Source: Paenibacillus sp.
Lineage (GTDB): Bacteria > Bacillota > Bacilli > Paenibacillales > YIM-B00363
Assembly: GCF_035645195.1 (NCBI RefSeq)
Contig: NZ_DASQNA010000031.1
Span: 83,842 to 147,841, forward strand
Reading direction: 5' to 3'
DNA length: 64,000 bases
How positions within the stretch are numbered: the stretch's first letter is position 1; each line of letters opens with the position of its first letter. Below the pieces are notes generated by a model that was not told the origin of the DNA, did not search any database, and worked only from the letters and a program-made list of their open reading frames with translations. Positions 7,877-16,320 of the stretch are shown one piece after another. A program made the translations under genes and the position numbers.

Positions 7877-8821
7877 ATGAGCTTGTCGGTATTCGTAACG
7901 CCTCGGTCGTTCGGCAAGCATAGTTCCGCCCCTTTGGACCTGTTGAAGGAGCGGGGGCTGGACGTACGGACGAACCCGTACGGCCGCATTCTGACGAAGG
8001 AAGAAATGATCGCGTCGGTCGGCGACGCCGACGCGATCATCGTCGGGGTCGATCCGCTCGACCGCGACGTGCTCGAGCGGGCGCCGCGGCTTCGCATCAT
8101 CGCGAAATACGGCGTCGGCACCGACAACATCGACCTCGCGTATGCGGCGTCGCGAGGCATCGCCGTGACGACGACGATCGGCGCGAATACGGAAGCGGTT
8201 GCAGACTATACGTTCGCGCTTATGCTCGCCGCCGCCCGGAAGGTTGTGCCGATCGACCGCGGCTGCCGCGGGGGCGACTGGAGGAAGTTGACGACTGTGG
8301 ACGTGTACGGTCGGACGCTGGGGCTGATCGGCCTCGGCAACATCGGCAAGGCCGTCGTCCGCCGCGCCGCAGGCTTCGCGATGAACGTCGTCGCGTTCGA
8401 CGCCGTTCGGGACGAAGCGTATGCGGCGGCGAACGGCGTGACGTACGTCGACGCCGTCGACGAGGTGCTGGCGACATCCGACTTCGTGTCGCTGCACGTG
8501 CCGCTCACGGAGCGGACGCGGCACATGATCGGCGCCCGCGAGCTCGCCCTTATGAAGCCGACCGCGGTGCTCGTCAACACGGCGCGCGGCGGGCTGATCG
8601 ACGAAGACGCGCTGTACGAGGCTTTGCGGAGCGAAGCCATTTGGGGCGCCGGCGTCGACGTGTTCGAGCAGGAGCCGCCGGAAAACACGGCGTTGTTCGA
8701 GCTGACGAATCTCGTCATCGGGTCGCACTGCGCCGCTTCCACGGTGCAGGCGATCGACAATATGGGTATCATGGCCGCACGGCATGTGATCGATCATTTA
8801 TGCGGGGTGAGCAAATCATGA
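7877..8821 (+). CDS. D-isomer-specific 2-hydroxyacid dehydrogenase (phosphoglycerate dehydrogenase-like)
   Basis: 314 residues from the ATG preceded by AAGGGGGC; an earlier in-frame ATG would overlap the upstream gene. The NAD-binding motif is GLGNIG. The three catalytic positions are visible: Arg in NTARGG, Glu in VDVFEQEPP, and His in GSHCAAST. The N-terminal domain has the usual YGVGTDNID. It reduces a 2-oxoacid to a D-2-hydroxyacid or the reverse. No ACT domain is present, so it is not the regulated serine-biosynthesis form. The stop overlaps the next start (ATGA), indicating translational coupling to the epimerase. Confidence 0.87.
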   Translation: MSLSVFVTPRSFGKHSSAPLDLLKERGLDVRTNPYGRILTKEEMIASVGDADAIIVGVDPLDRDVLERAPRLRIIAKYGVGTDNIDLAYAASRGIAVTTTIGANTEAVADYTFALMLAAARKVVPIDRGCRGGDWRKLTTVDVYGRTLGLIGLGNIGKAVVRRAAGFAMNVVAFDAVRDEAYAAANGVTYVDAVDEVLATSDFVSLHVPLTERTRHMIGARELALMKPTAVLVNTARGGLIDEDALYEALRSEAIWGAGVDVFEQEPPENTALFELTNLVIGSHCAASTVQAIDNMGIMAARHVIDHLCGVSKS

Positions 8822-9672
8822 AATTAGGGATTCATGCATACGCTTGGTGTTCGCAGTGGACGAACGAAACGCTGGATTTGATCGACCGGACGAAATCGCT
8901 CGGGCTCGATTTCATCGAAATTCCGCTCATGGCGCTTGAAACGTACGACGCGGCCGCCATCAAACGGCGCCTCGAAGACACCGGAATGGACGCCGTCACG
9001 TCGACCGTGCTGCTGCACGGCACCGACATTACGAGCGAAGACCCGGCCGTTCGCAGGAACGGCGTCGAATACTTGAAAGCCTGCGTGCGCGCGACCGCCG
9101 ACATCGGCAAGACGAACCTCTCCGGCGTGCTGTACTCCCAGCATGTGAAGGAGACGAACAAGCGTCCGGCCGAGCAGGAGTGGGAGTGGGCGGCGGACGC
9201 GCTGCGGGAGGCGGCGAAGTTCGCGCAGGATTACGGCGTCGCGCTCGGCCTCGAGCCGGTCAACCGATACGAGTCGAACATGGTGAACACGTGCGAACAG
9301 GCGCGCCGGCTGAAGGAGATGGTCGGGGAGCCGAACGTGAAAATTCACCTCGACACGTACCACATGAATATCGAAGAGAAGAGCTTTTACGAAGCGACGA
9401 AGGCGGCCGGCGGCGATCTGATTCATTACCATTTGTGCGAAAACGACCGCGGCATTCCGGGCACCGGCCTCGTCGACTGGGACGGCATTTTCCGCGCGCT
9501 CGGCGAGATGAACTACCAAGGCTACGCCGCGCTCGAGTCGTTCGTCGACGTCACCGATAACATGAAAACGTGGGTGTGGAGACAGCTCGCTCCGAACGGC
9601 GATACGCTCGTCCGGGAAGGGGTCGCCTTCATCCGATCCATGATGAAAAAACACGGCTTGGGGGATGCGTAA
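8818..9672 (+). CDS. Sugar isomerase/epimerase, D-psicose/tagatose 3-epimerase-like TIM barrel
   Basis: 284 residues of the xylose-isomerase-like TIM barrel family. The metal-binding Glu is in GLEPVNRYE, the metal Asp in [11 protein letters not shown], followed by a His in HYHLCENDR and a late Glu in YAALESF. These segments match D-tagatose/D-psicose (allulose) 3-epimerases. It probably epimerises a free ketose at C3. The ATG overlaps the stop of the preceding gene by four bases, and its own stop shares one base with the fucI start. It lies just before an L-fucose isomerase, so ketoses produced by that enzyme are natural candidate substrates. Confidence 0.82.
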   Translation: MKLGIHAYAWCSQWTNETLDLIDRTKSLGLDFIEIPLMALETYDAAAIKRRLEDTGMDAVTSTVLLHGTDITSEDPAVRRNGVEYLKACVRATADIGKTNLSGVLYSQHVKETNKRPAEQEWEWAADALREAAKFAQDYGVALGLEPVNRYESNMVNTCEQARRLKEMVGEPNVKIHLDTYHMNIEEKSFYEATKAAGGDLIHYHLCENDRGIPGTGLVDWDGIFRALGEMNYQGYAALESFVDVTDNMKTWVWRQLAPNGDTLVREGVAFIRSMMKKHGLGDA

Positions 9673-11462
9673 TGGCGGATATGGCACATCGATACGACGG
9701 CGGCTTCCCGAAGATCGGCATTCGGCCGATCGTCGACCGCCGGAAGCTGGTCAAGGCGGCGTTGAAGGACGTCACGATGAATTTGGCGCTGGAAGCCGCC
9801 CGGATTTTGTCGGAGACGCTTCGCTACCCGGACGGCAGCCCGGTCGAATGCGTCGTGAACGACGTCTGCATTTCGGGACATAAAGAAGCGGCCGACTGCG
9901 CGGCGAAATTCGCGAAGGAAGGGGTCGGGGTGATCGTCACCGTTGCCTTGGGCTGGTGCTACCCGCTCGAGACGATGGAGACGAATCCGCAGCTGCCGCA
10001 CGCGATTTGGGGCTTTAACGGCACGGAGCGTCCCGGCGCGGTGTATCTCGCGGCGCTGCACGCGGCGCATAACCAAAAGGGCGTCCCGGCGTTCAAAATT
10101 TACGGCAGAGAGGTGCAGGACCTCGACGACAACACGATTCCGGAAGACGTGCAGGCAAAGCTGCTCCAGTTCGCCCGGGCGGGTCTCGCGGCGGCGCTGC
10201 TGCGCGGCAAGTCGTACTTGTCCATCGGCTCGGTGTCGATGGGCATCGCGGGCTGCATCGTCGACGAATCGTTTTACCAGCGATACCTCGGCATGAAGAA
10301 CGCCTACGTCGACATGACCGAAGTGACGCGGCGCATCGACAAGGGCATTTACGACCACGAGGAATTCGGCCGCGCGCTCGCTTGGGTGCGGGAGAACTGC
10401 AAGGAGGGCCCGGACCCGAATCCGACGGACATGGTCATCCCGGATGCGCAGAAGGAGAAAAACTGGGAGACGGTCGTCAAAATGGCGCTCATCGTCCGCG
10501 ACCTCATGATCGGTAACCCGAAGCTCGCGGAGATGGGCTTCGAGGAGGAAGCGTACGGCTACAACGCGATCGCGTCCGGCTTCCAAGGTCAGCGCGAGTG
10601 GACGGACCACTTCCCGAGCGCCGATTTCCTCGAGGCGATCCTGAACAGCTCGTTCGACTGGAACGGCGCGCGCGAGCCGTACATCGTCGCGACGGAGAAC
10701 GACAATTTGAACGCGGCGACGATGCTGTTCAATCATTACCTCACGAACACGGCGCAAATTTTCGCCGACGTTCGGACGTACTGGAGCCCGGAGGCGGTCG
10801 AACGCGTGACGGGACGCCGGCTTGAGGGGCTCGCTGCGAACGGCATCCTGCATTTGATCAACTCCGGACCGGCGGCGCTCGACGGCACCGGGGAGCAGAC
10901 GCGGGACGGTCAGCCGGTCATGAAACCGCATTGGGACATTACGCCGGAGGAGATCGACCGCTGCCTTAAAGCGACATCCTGGCGTCCGACCTACATGGAC
11001 CAGTTCGCGGGCGGCGGCCACTCGACGGACTACCTCACGCGCGGCGGCATGCCGGTGACGATGTCCCGCATCAATTTAGTGCACGGCGTCGGCCCGGTGC
11101 TGCAGCTTGCCGAGGGCTACACGGTGGACTTGCCGGAGGACGTGCACAAGAAGCTCGACGAGCGGACGACGCCGACGTGGCCGACGACGTGGTTCGCGCC
11201 GATTTTGATCGAAGGCGACCCTGTGTTCGACGACGTGTACAGCGTCATGGAGCATTGGGGGTCGAACCATTGCGCGATCAGCTACGGCCACATCGGCGCC
11301 GACCTCATCACGCTCGCCAGCATCCTGCGCATTCCGGTCAACATGCACAACGTCGGGGCGAAGCGCGTGTTCCGCCCGAGCGCATGGAGCGCGTTCGGCA
11401 CGAAGGATCTCGAGGGCGCCGATTACCGCGCCTGCGCGGCGTTCGGCCCGCTGTACGGGTAA
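9672..11462 (+). CDS. fucI: L-fucose isomerase
   Basis: 596 residues, close to the 591 of the E. coli enzyme, with strong similarity along the whole length: [63 protein letters not shown]. Active-site residues of E. coli FucI (E337, D361, H528) correspond to E342 (ATEND), D366 (FADVRTYW) and H540 (GHIGAD). It is a Mn-dependent aldose-ketose isomerase for L-fucose, also acting on D-arabinose in characterised relatives. The ATG shares its first base with the preceding stop. No fuculose-phosphate aldolase is in the window, so the usual fucose route is not completed here. Confidence 0.95.
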   Translation: MADMAHRYDGGFPKIGIRPIVDRRKLVKAALKDVTMNLALEAARILSETLRYPDGSPVECVVNDVCISGHKEAADCAAKFAKEGVGVIVTVALGWCYPLETMETNPQLPHAIWGFNGTERPGAVYLAALHAAHNQKGVPAFKIYGREVQDLDDNTIPEDVQAKLLQFARAGLAAALLRGKSYLSIGSVSMGIAGCIVDESFYQRYLGMKNAYVDMTEVTRRIDKGIYDHEEFGRALAWVRENCKEGPDPNPTDMVIPDAQKEKNWETVVKMALIVRDLMIGNPKLAEMGFEEEAYGYNAIASGFQGQREWTDHFPSADFLEAILNSSFDWNGAREPYIVATENDNLNAATMLFNHYLTNTAQIFADVRTYWSPEAVERVTGRRLEGLAANGILHLINSGPAALDGTGEQTRDGQPVMKPHWDITPEEIDRCLKATSWRPTYMDQFAGGGHSTDYLTRGGMPVTMSRINLVHGVGPVLQLAEGYTVDLPEDVHKKLDERTTPTWPTTWFAPILIEGDPVFDDVYSVMEHWGSNHCAISYGHIGADLITLASILRIPVNMHNVGAKRVFRPSAWSAFGTKDLEGADYRACAAFGPLYG

Positions 11463-11465
11463 CCG

Positions 11466-12437
11466 ATGGCGGCCTCGCGCGCAATCCGAACCGTCCGCGG
11501 TCCGGTCGAGCCGGAACGGTTCGGGTTTTGCCACAGCCACGAGCATTTGTTCCTCGCGAACGGCCATCCCGCGACGCTGAACCCGGCGCTGCGCATCGAC
11601 GATTACGAGCTGACGCTCGAGGAGTTGCGCTCGTTCCGCGCGGCGGGCGGCCGCGCGATCGTCGACGCGCAGCCGCTCGGCTGCGGCCGGATGGAGGCGG
11701 AGCTCGTCCGCGTCTCGCAGGAAGCGGACGTGCACGTCGTTGCCTCGACCGGGTTTCACAAGCTTGCGTTTTACAAGGAGAACCATTGGATTCGCAGACT
11801 GTCCGCCGATGCGCTGCGGGACGTGTTCGTGCACGAGCTGCGGCACGGCTTGTTCGTCGGCACGGATAGCGCCGAGCCGGACGCGTCCGCGACGGTCGCG
11901 GCGAAAGCCGGCCAAATCAAGACGGCCGTCGACGCGGAGCGCATGGCGGACGCCGACAAGCGCTGGTTCGAGGCGGCGGCCGCCGCCTCGCTCGCGACCG
12001 GCGCGCCGATCATGTGCCACACGGAGAGCGTGGAGCAGGGGGAATGGCTGGTAGAGTTTTACCTCTCCCGCGGCGTCCCCCCGGAACGCATCATCGTGTG
12101 CCACCTCGACCGCGCGCTGGAGCGCCCCGAGTCGCATCGCCGGCTCGCCGCGCGGGGCGTGTATCTCGAGTACGATACGATCGGCCGGTTCAAGTACCAT
12201 AGCGACGAAGCGGAAGCGCGGTGGATCGCGGACATGCTGGCCGGCGAATTCGCCGATCGGTTGCTGCTCGGTCTCGATACGACGCGGGCGCGCTTGCGAT
12301 CGTACGGGGGAGAGATCGGGCTGACGCACATGATCGATGTTTTCCTGCCGCTGCTTCGTACGTACGGCGTCGAAGAGGCGCATATCGCGCAAATGATGGT
12401 CGTCAATCCGGCGAACGCGTTCGCCATGCCGACGTAA
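11466..12437 (+). CDS. Phosphotriesterase-family metal-dependent hydrolase (possible sugar lactonase)
   Basis: 323 residues of the amidohydrolase superfamily. The binuclear metal motif HSHEH is at about residues 21-25. A candidate carboxylated Lys lies in VAAKAGQIK, His ligands in IMCHTES and VCHLDR, and the last Asp in LGLDTTR. Members include phosphotriesterases, acyl-homoserine lactonases and sugar lactonases. In an operon with dehydrogenases and isomerases, hydrolysis of a sugar lactone or phospholactone is more likely than phosphotriester cleavage. The ATG is three bases after the fucI stop, and a strong terminator follows, closing the nine-gene operon. Confidence 0.85.
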   Translation: MAASRAIRTVRGPVEPERFGFCHSHEHLFLANGHPATLNPALRIDDYELTLEELRSFRAAGGRAIVDAQPLGCGRMEAELVRVSQEADVHVVASTGFHKLAFYKENHWIRRLSADALRDVFVHELRHGLFVGTDSAEPDASATVAAKAGQIKTAVDAERMADADKRWFEAAAAASLATGAPIMCHTESVEQGEWLVEFYLSRGVPPERIIVCHLDRALERPESHRRLAARGVYLEYDTIGRFKYHSDEAEARWIADMLAGEFADRLLLGLDTTRARLRSYGGEIGLTHMIDVFLPLLRTYGVEEAHIAQMMVVNPANAFAMPT

Positions 12438-12469
12438 ACAAGCCGTCCGGGCTTCCCGGACGGCTTGTT
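12437..12469. terminator. Bidirectional terminator closing the sugar operon
   Basis: A perfect 15-bp stem, AACAAGCCGTCCGGG with CCCGGACGGCTTGTT, and a three-base loop. It lies between two convergent stop codons, and AACAA/TTGTT ends serve both strands. Confidence 0.8.
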
Positions 12470-12470
12470 G

Positions 12471-13454
12471 CTATTCCGCGAAAGTTCGCCAATCGAATAC
12501 CGTGGCGATCTTCTCGCGTTCGCGCCGGTCGATGCGGCGGTACACGTCTTCGGCGTCGCGGGGGTCGACGGTTTCGTACAAATCGTCGACGCGCAGCCGC
12601 CCATCGGCAAGCCAGCGCAGCGCCGCCGCTTTGCTGCCCATGACGCTCGGCTGCCCTTCTCGCTCGGCATGCAGCGGGATTTCCCACTCCCAGCCGCTGC
12701 GAAGGCGGACGTACCGGTGAAACACGAGGCTGATGAGTTCATGCGCCGTATGCTCGCTCCGCTGCGTCCACGGCACGCCGATCAAGACGACCTCGCCGTT
12801 CGGGTGAACCGTGCGGCAGCCGTCGATGACGTCCTGCTCTTTACCGCTGCAGTCAAGGAACAGCGATACGCGGCCCGCGACGGCGGGGTCGTCGACCGGA
12901 ATCCGGTCGTACACGGCGCCTGCGCCGAACGACCGCGCAATCGCGCGGCGTTCTTCTGACGCATCGGCGGCCGCGACCTCGTAGCCCGTCAAGCGGCACA
13001 CCTGCGCGGTCATCTGGCCGATGAGGCCGAGGCCGTTGACGAAGGCGAGCTGCGGCGGCCGGGCGGCGGTCGTCGCGATCGCGGTCATCGCCATGTTCGC
13101 CATGCGCGCGAACACGGCGATGTCCGGCGCGAGCCCCGCAGGCACCTTCAGCGCCTCCTTGCGCGGCAGCCGCTGGTACGATTGGTGCGGGGCCATCGCG
13201 TATACGTAATCGCCCGGCGCGACGTCGGTAACGGCGGAGCCGACCCGCTCGACCCGGAAGACGCAGCAGTAGCCCGGATAGAACGGCTCGGCGCGCTCCT
13301 TGCGGTACAGGGCGATTTCCGTGCCGGCGCTGAGCAGGCTGACGACGGTCGGCCCGGCGATGTCGTGCTCGCCGAGCGGCTCGTCGTTCGATTCGTACGT
13401 TTCGAACGCGGCGTACCGGGAGCGGGGGACGACGATGCGGGCGCGCGTTACCAT
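12471..13454 (-). CDS. MDR family dehydrogenase without the catalytic zinc site
   Basis: About 327 residues from the ATG at 13454, which begins MVTRARIVV. The cofactor domain has GLGLIG followed by AADAS. The usual zinc motif GxCGTD is replaced by LLSAGTEIAL, and GHE is replaced by YPGYC, so the catalytic zinc ligands are missing. This pattern is seen in the BchC-like and other non-zinc MDR groups. The substrate is unknown. Its start overlaps the end of the VOC gene by seven bases, so the two are co-translated from the promoter at 14447-14475. Confidence 0.78.
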   Translation of the reverse strand: MVTRARIVVPRSRYAAFETYESNDEPLGEHDIAGPTVVSLLSAGTEIALYRKERAEPFYPGYCCVFRVERVGSAVTDVAPGDYVYAMAPHQSYQRLPRKEALKVPAGLAPDIAVFARMANMAMTAIATTAARPPQLAFVNGLGLIGQMTAQVCRLTGYEVAAADASEERRAIARSFGAGAVYDRIPVDDPAVAGRVSLFLDCSGKEQDVIDGCRTVHPNGEVVLIGVPWTQRSEHTAHELISLVFHRYVRLRSGWEWEIPLHAEREGQPSVMGSKAAALRWLADGRLRVDDLYETVDPRDAEDVYRRIDRREREKIATVFDWRTFAE

Positions 13455-14401
13455 CGTTCGAGGAGCTCCAAGTTCGTCTTCAGCGACGCCTTCGCGTCGA
13501 GGTACGTATACGCGCCGCCCGCGAACTCGCCGCGCTGCGTCACCGCGATGCCGCGCGCTTCCAACGCGGGGAGCCGCTCCGGCACCTGCTTCACGTGATC
13601 GAACGCCAGATGGTGGAAGCCTTCGCCGTTCGCTTCCAGATCGTTCCGCCATACGCTCGTTCCGCCGTCCGGTTGAATAAGCTCGATTTGGATCGAGCCC
13701 ATGTCGACAAGGTAGATAAGCGCCTGTCCGTCGGCCGGCTTCCCGAGGTACGTCGTGCGCGACTCTTCGTACGGCGCGGTGCGGAACGACTTGGTCGGCG
13801 CTCCGAACAGCTCCGCGTACGCGGCCGCCGTGCGGGCGGCATCCTCGACGAGGAAGCCGAGGTGCACGATCCGCTTCGTGCCCAGCGCGTTATCTTCCGT
13901 CGGGTCCGTCGCGGCGCTGTCCCAATTGCCGACGTTCCCAGCGGGCGCGGGGGCGTCTTCCTCCAGCAGCTCCACGATGGCGCCGAGGCGCGCTGCCGTA
14001 TCCAAGCAAGCGTACCGTCCGCCGGCGAACTCGCCCTTCTGCAGCACGTCGATGCCGAGCGCCTCGAGCTGCGCCAGCTTCTCGCGCATCCCCGTCACCT
14101 TCACGGCGAAATGATGGAACCCTTCGCCGGACTGCTCCAGAAAGTCTTTCCAACCGCTTTCCCCTTCGTCGGGCTGCATAAACTCGAGCTGCAGCGATGC
14201 CGTCTGCAAGAACGCGAGCTTCGCCCGCCCGTCGGCAAGGCGCCCAAGGTACGTCATTTGCGTCGCCTCGACCGGGTCGGTCCAGATGCAGAACGGAGGC
14301 GCGAGCCGGAAAAATTCGGCGTACGCGTTCGCGGTCGCTTCGGCGTCCTTCGCGATGAAGCCAAGCTGGCAAATCGAAGCGCTTCCAGATAATACCGCCA
14401 T
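13448..14401 (-). CDS. Double-domain VOC (glyoxalase/bleomycin resistance) family protein
   Basis: 317 residues containing two VOC modules in tandem (about 5-150 and 165-317). Both begin with a similar QLGFIAKDA/HLGFLVEDA segment followed by TANAYAEFF/TAAAYAELF. Each module carries FHHFAVKV or FHHLAFDH, a His that would be a metal ligand, and both end with FAGGRYACLD or FAGGAYTYLD. The internal duplication could form a single active site. Function is unknown: isomerase, dioxygenase or lyase chemistry are all possible. GGGGGA lies nine bases before the ATG. It is co-transcribed with the MDR dehydrogenase. Confidence 0.82.
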   Translation of the reverse strand: MAVLSGSASICQLGFIAKDAEATANAYAEFFRLAPPFCIWTDPVEATQMTYLGRLADGRAKLAFLQTASLQLEFMQPDEGESGWKDFLEQSGEGFHHFAVKVTGMREKLAQLEALGIDVLQKGEFAGGRYACLDTAARLGAIVELLEEDAPAPAGNVGNWDSAATDPTEDNALGTKRIVHLGFLVEDAARTAAAYAELFGAPTKSFRTAPYEESRTTYLGKPADGQALIYLVDMGSIQIELIQPDGGTSVWRNDLEANGEGFHHLAFDHVKQVPERLPALEARGIAVTQRGEFAGGAYTYLDAKASLKTNLELLERW

Positions 14402-14446
14402 CGAATGAGTCCCCCATCGTCATAAATTTTCGGATGTTTCACCTCC

Positions 14447-14475
14447 ATTCTAGTACAAAATCCTTTCGTTAACAA
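14447..14475 (-). promoter_or_regulatory. Sigma-A promoter of the VOC-MDR operon
   Basis: On the minus strand, TTGTTA (14470-14475), a 17-base spacer and TAGAAT (14447-14452), about 45 bases before the VOC start codon. Confidence 0.65.
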
Positions 14476-14479
14476 TCAT

Positions 14480-15961
14480 TTATTGTTGTTTGTCATCGAA
14501 CACTGGCGACTTTCGGTGCATTGTAGCTTGCTCGTACGCATAGGCGATCCGGAACAGCGTCGGCTCCGAGAACGCTCGACTCGTAAACGTCAGACCGAAC
14601 GGCTTGCCGTCCGCCCGATATCCGGCAGGAACCGTAATCGAAGGATAGCCGGCTTTCGCCGGAGCCGCGACTCCGGTATGGCCGGGGGAAAGAATCGCGT
14701 CCAACCGATACTTCTCCACGAACGCATCGATGCCGCTTCTCCTGGAGTTTTCGAGATCGCGCATTTTCGTCAGGATGTATTCCGGCTCGGTCAGCGTTCC
14801 GCTCGTACGCTCGGCTTCGATGAGCAGGTGCTGCCCGTAGAGCGCCACGCCCGGGTTGTGCATCCGGTTGAAGGCGATCAAATCTTTCAACGAATGGACG
14901 GGCACGTGCGGACCGAGCCGGCTCAAGTAATGGTTGAAAGCCGGTTTGAATTCGTAGATCAGCACGGTCAAATCCCACTCCTGCCGCTCCAGTCGGCTCA
15001 GGTCTTCGATTTCGACCAAGACGGCGCCCAGCTTCTCGATCACTCCGAGCTCTCGTTCCAACAGCCGCTTCTCCTCGCCGCGCAGGTCGGGATAATGCGC
15101 GTTCTTCGGGATGCCGATGCGGGCGCCCCGCAGACCGTCTTCGCGCAGATACGGCCTGAAGTCTGCGACGGCGCGGCCGAGGCCGATCCGGGTCGCGTCA
15201 TCCCGCTCGTCGAACCCCGCAATCGCGCCGAGCAGCGCCGCCGCGTCCGCGACGGTACGCGTCATCGGGCCGACCGTGTCGTGGGTCGGGGCGAGCGGGA
15301 CGAGGCCGTCTCGACTGACGAGCCCGATCGTCGGGTTGAGTCCGACGATCGAATTTTCGACCGACGGGTTGATGATGGAACCGAGCGTTTCCGTCCCGAG
15401 GGCGACCGCGGTCAAATTCGCCGACACGGCCGCCGCCGAACCGCTGCTCGAGCCGCCGACGTCGAAGAGGCCCGGCCCGTATGGATTGCGGACGACGCCG
15501 CCGCGCGAGCTGTACCCGTTCGGCATGCGCAGCGACACGAATTTCGCCAGCTCGCTCATGTTCGCTTTGCCCAGCAGGACGGCGCCCGCCTGGCGGAGCT
15601 TCCCGGCGACGAAAGCGTCGCGGGGCGCATACGAATCGGCCAACGCCAGCGCCCCCGCGCTCGTATGCATCCGATCCCCGGTCTCGATGTTGTCCTTGAG
15701 CAGCACGGGGATGCCGTGCAGCGGACCGCGCGGACCGCGAACCGCTCGCTCGCGATCCATCGCCTCGGCGATGACGAGCGCGTCCGGATTGATTTCGAGC
15801 ACGGCGTTCAGCCGCGGTCCGTTTTTATCGAGCGCGGCGATTCTCTGAATATACTGCAGCACCAATTCTTTCGAAGAGACAACGCCCGCGTCCATTCCCC
15901 GCTGCAAATCGTCGATCGTCGCTTCTTCCAAACCGTCGAACAACATCGCTTCCGTTCCCAT
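14480..15961 (-). CDS. Amidase signature family hydrolase
   Basis: About 493 residues from the ATG at 15961, which has AAGGAGATGCGGA directly upstream. The Ser-cisSer-Lys triad is recognisable: Lys in VLLKDNIE, the cis-Ser and nucleophile region in GGSSSGSAAAV followed by ALGTETLGSI. GPMTRTVADAAALLGAI is the conserved helix after the active site. It hydrolyses a carboxylic amide; relatives range from GatA to peptide amidases, and the substrate is not predictable. There is no signal peptide, so it is cytoplasmic. A monocistronic unit on the minus strand downstream of no obvious partner. Confidence 0.9.
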   Translation of the reverse strand: MGTEAMLFDGLEEATIDDLQRGMDAGVVSSKELVLQYIQRIAALDKNGPRLNAVLEINPDALVIAEAMDRERAVRGPRGPLHGIPVLLKDNIETGDRMHTSAGALALADSYAPRDAFVAGKLRQAGAVLLGKANMSELAKFVSLRMPNGYSSRGGVVRNPYGPGLFDVGGSSSGSAAAVSANLTAVALGTETLGSIINPSVENSIVGLNPTIGLVSRDGLVPLAPTHDTVGPMTRTVADAAALLGAIAGFDERDDATRIGLGRAVADFRPYLREDGLRGARIGIPKNAHYPDLRGEEKRLLERELGVIEKLGAVLVEIEDLSRLERQEWDLTVLIYEFKPAFNHYLSRLGPHVPVHSLKDLIAFNRMHNPGVALYGQHLLIEAERTSGTLTEPEYILTKMRDLENSRRSGIDAFVEKYRLDAILSPGHTGVAAPAKAGYPSITVPAGYRADGKPFGLTFTSRAFSEPTLFRIAYAYEQATMHRKSPVFDDKQQ

Positions 15962-16320
15962 TCCGCATCTCCTTTTCGCACACGCAAAAAAGCGCAAAAG
16001 CGCTGTTTCCTAGCTTAACCCGTTCGGCGCCCGTTTACGCGCTGGAAGCGGCCGCGTGCAGCCCTTATAACCGTCGACTATGGATCCTCTTTCGCGGTCC
16101 CTTCACCGCCTCGGAAATACGAGATTTCCTTGGAAATCGCGGCGTTCGACGCATTGCGGGGGCGTTCGAGCAATTTTGCCGAATCGAACGAGGGTCAAAA
16201 TGCAAGCGCATTCAAAACACCGGTTTTGTTGCCGATCTGCTCGGTTTTTTACCTCTGAAAATGGAAGCGTCCGCGCTATGATGAGGTCGAAAATCTATCA
16301 TGATGGAAAGAGGGAATGGA
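15962..16320. promoter_or_regulatory. 359-bp divergent regulatory region (amidase / rhamnogalacturonan lyase)
   Basis: No gene is seen. The region holds a small hairpin (AGCGC AAAA GCGCT, 15991-16004), an inverted repeat GATTTCC-TT-GGAAATC (16123-16138) with an extra GGAAAT half-site 19 bp upstream (16113), a CAAAAC/GTTTTG inverted repeat (16213-16228) and a cre-like word TGCAAGCGCATTCA (16201-16214, two mismatches from the CcpA consensus). No clear sigma-A -35/-10 pair was found for the secreted lyase. Catabolite repression of a pectinase gene is expected but is only an inference here. Confidence 0.4.

Noticed and set aside
15989..16004. Attenuator upstream of the amidase gene
   Set aside because: The AGCGC-AAAA-GCGCT stem is only five bp; a T run exists on the minus strand but is too weak to call.
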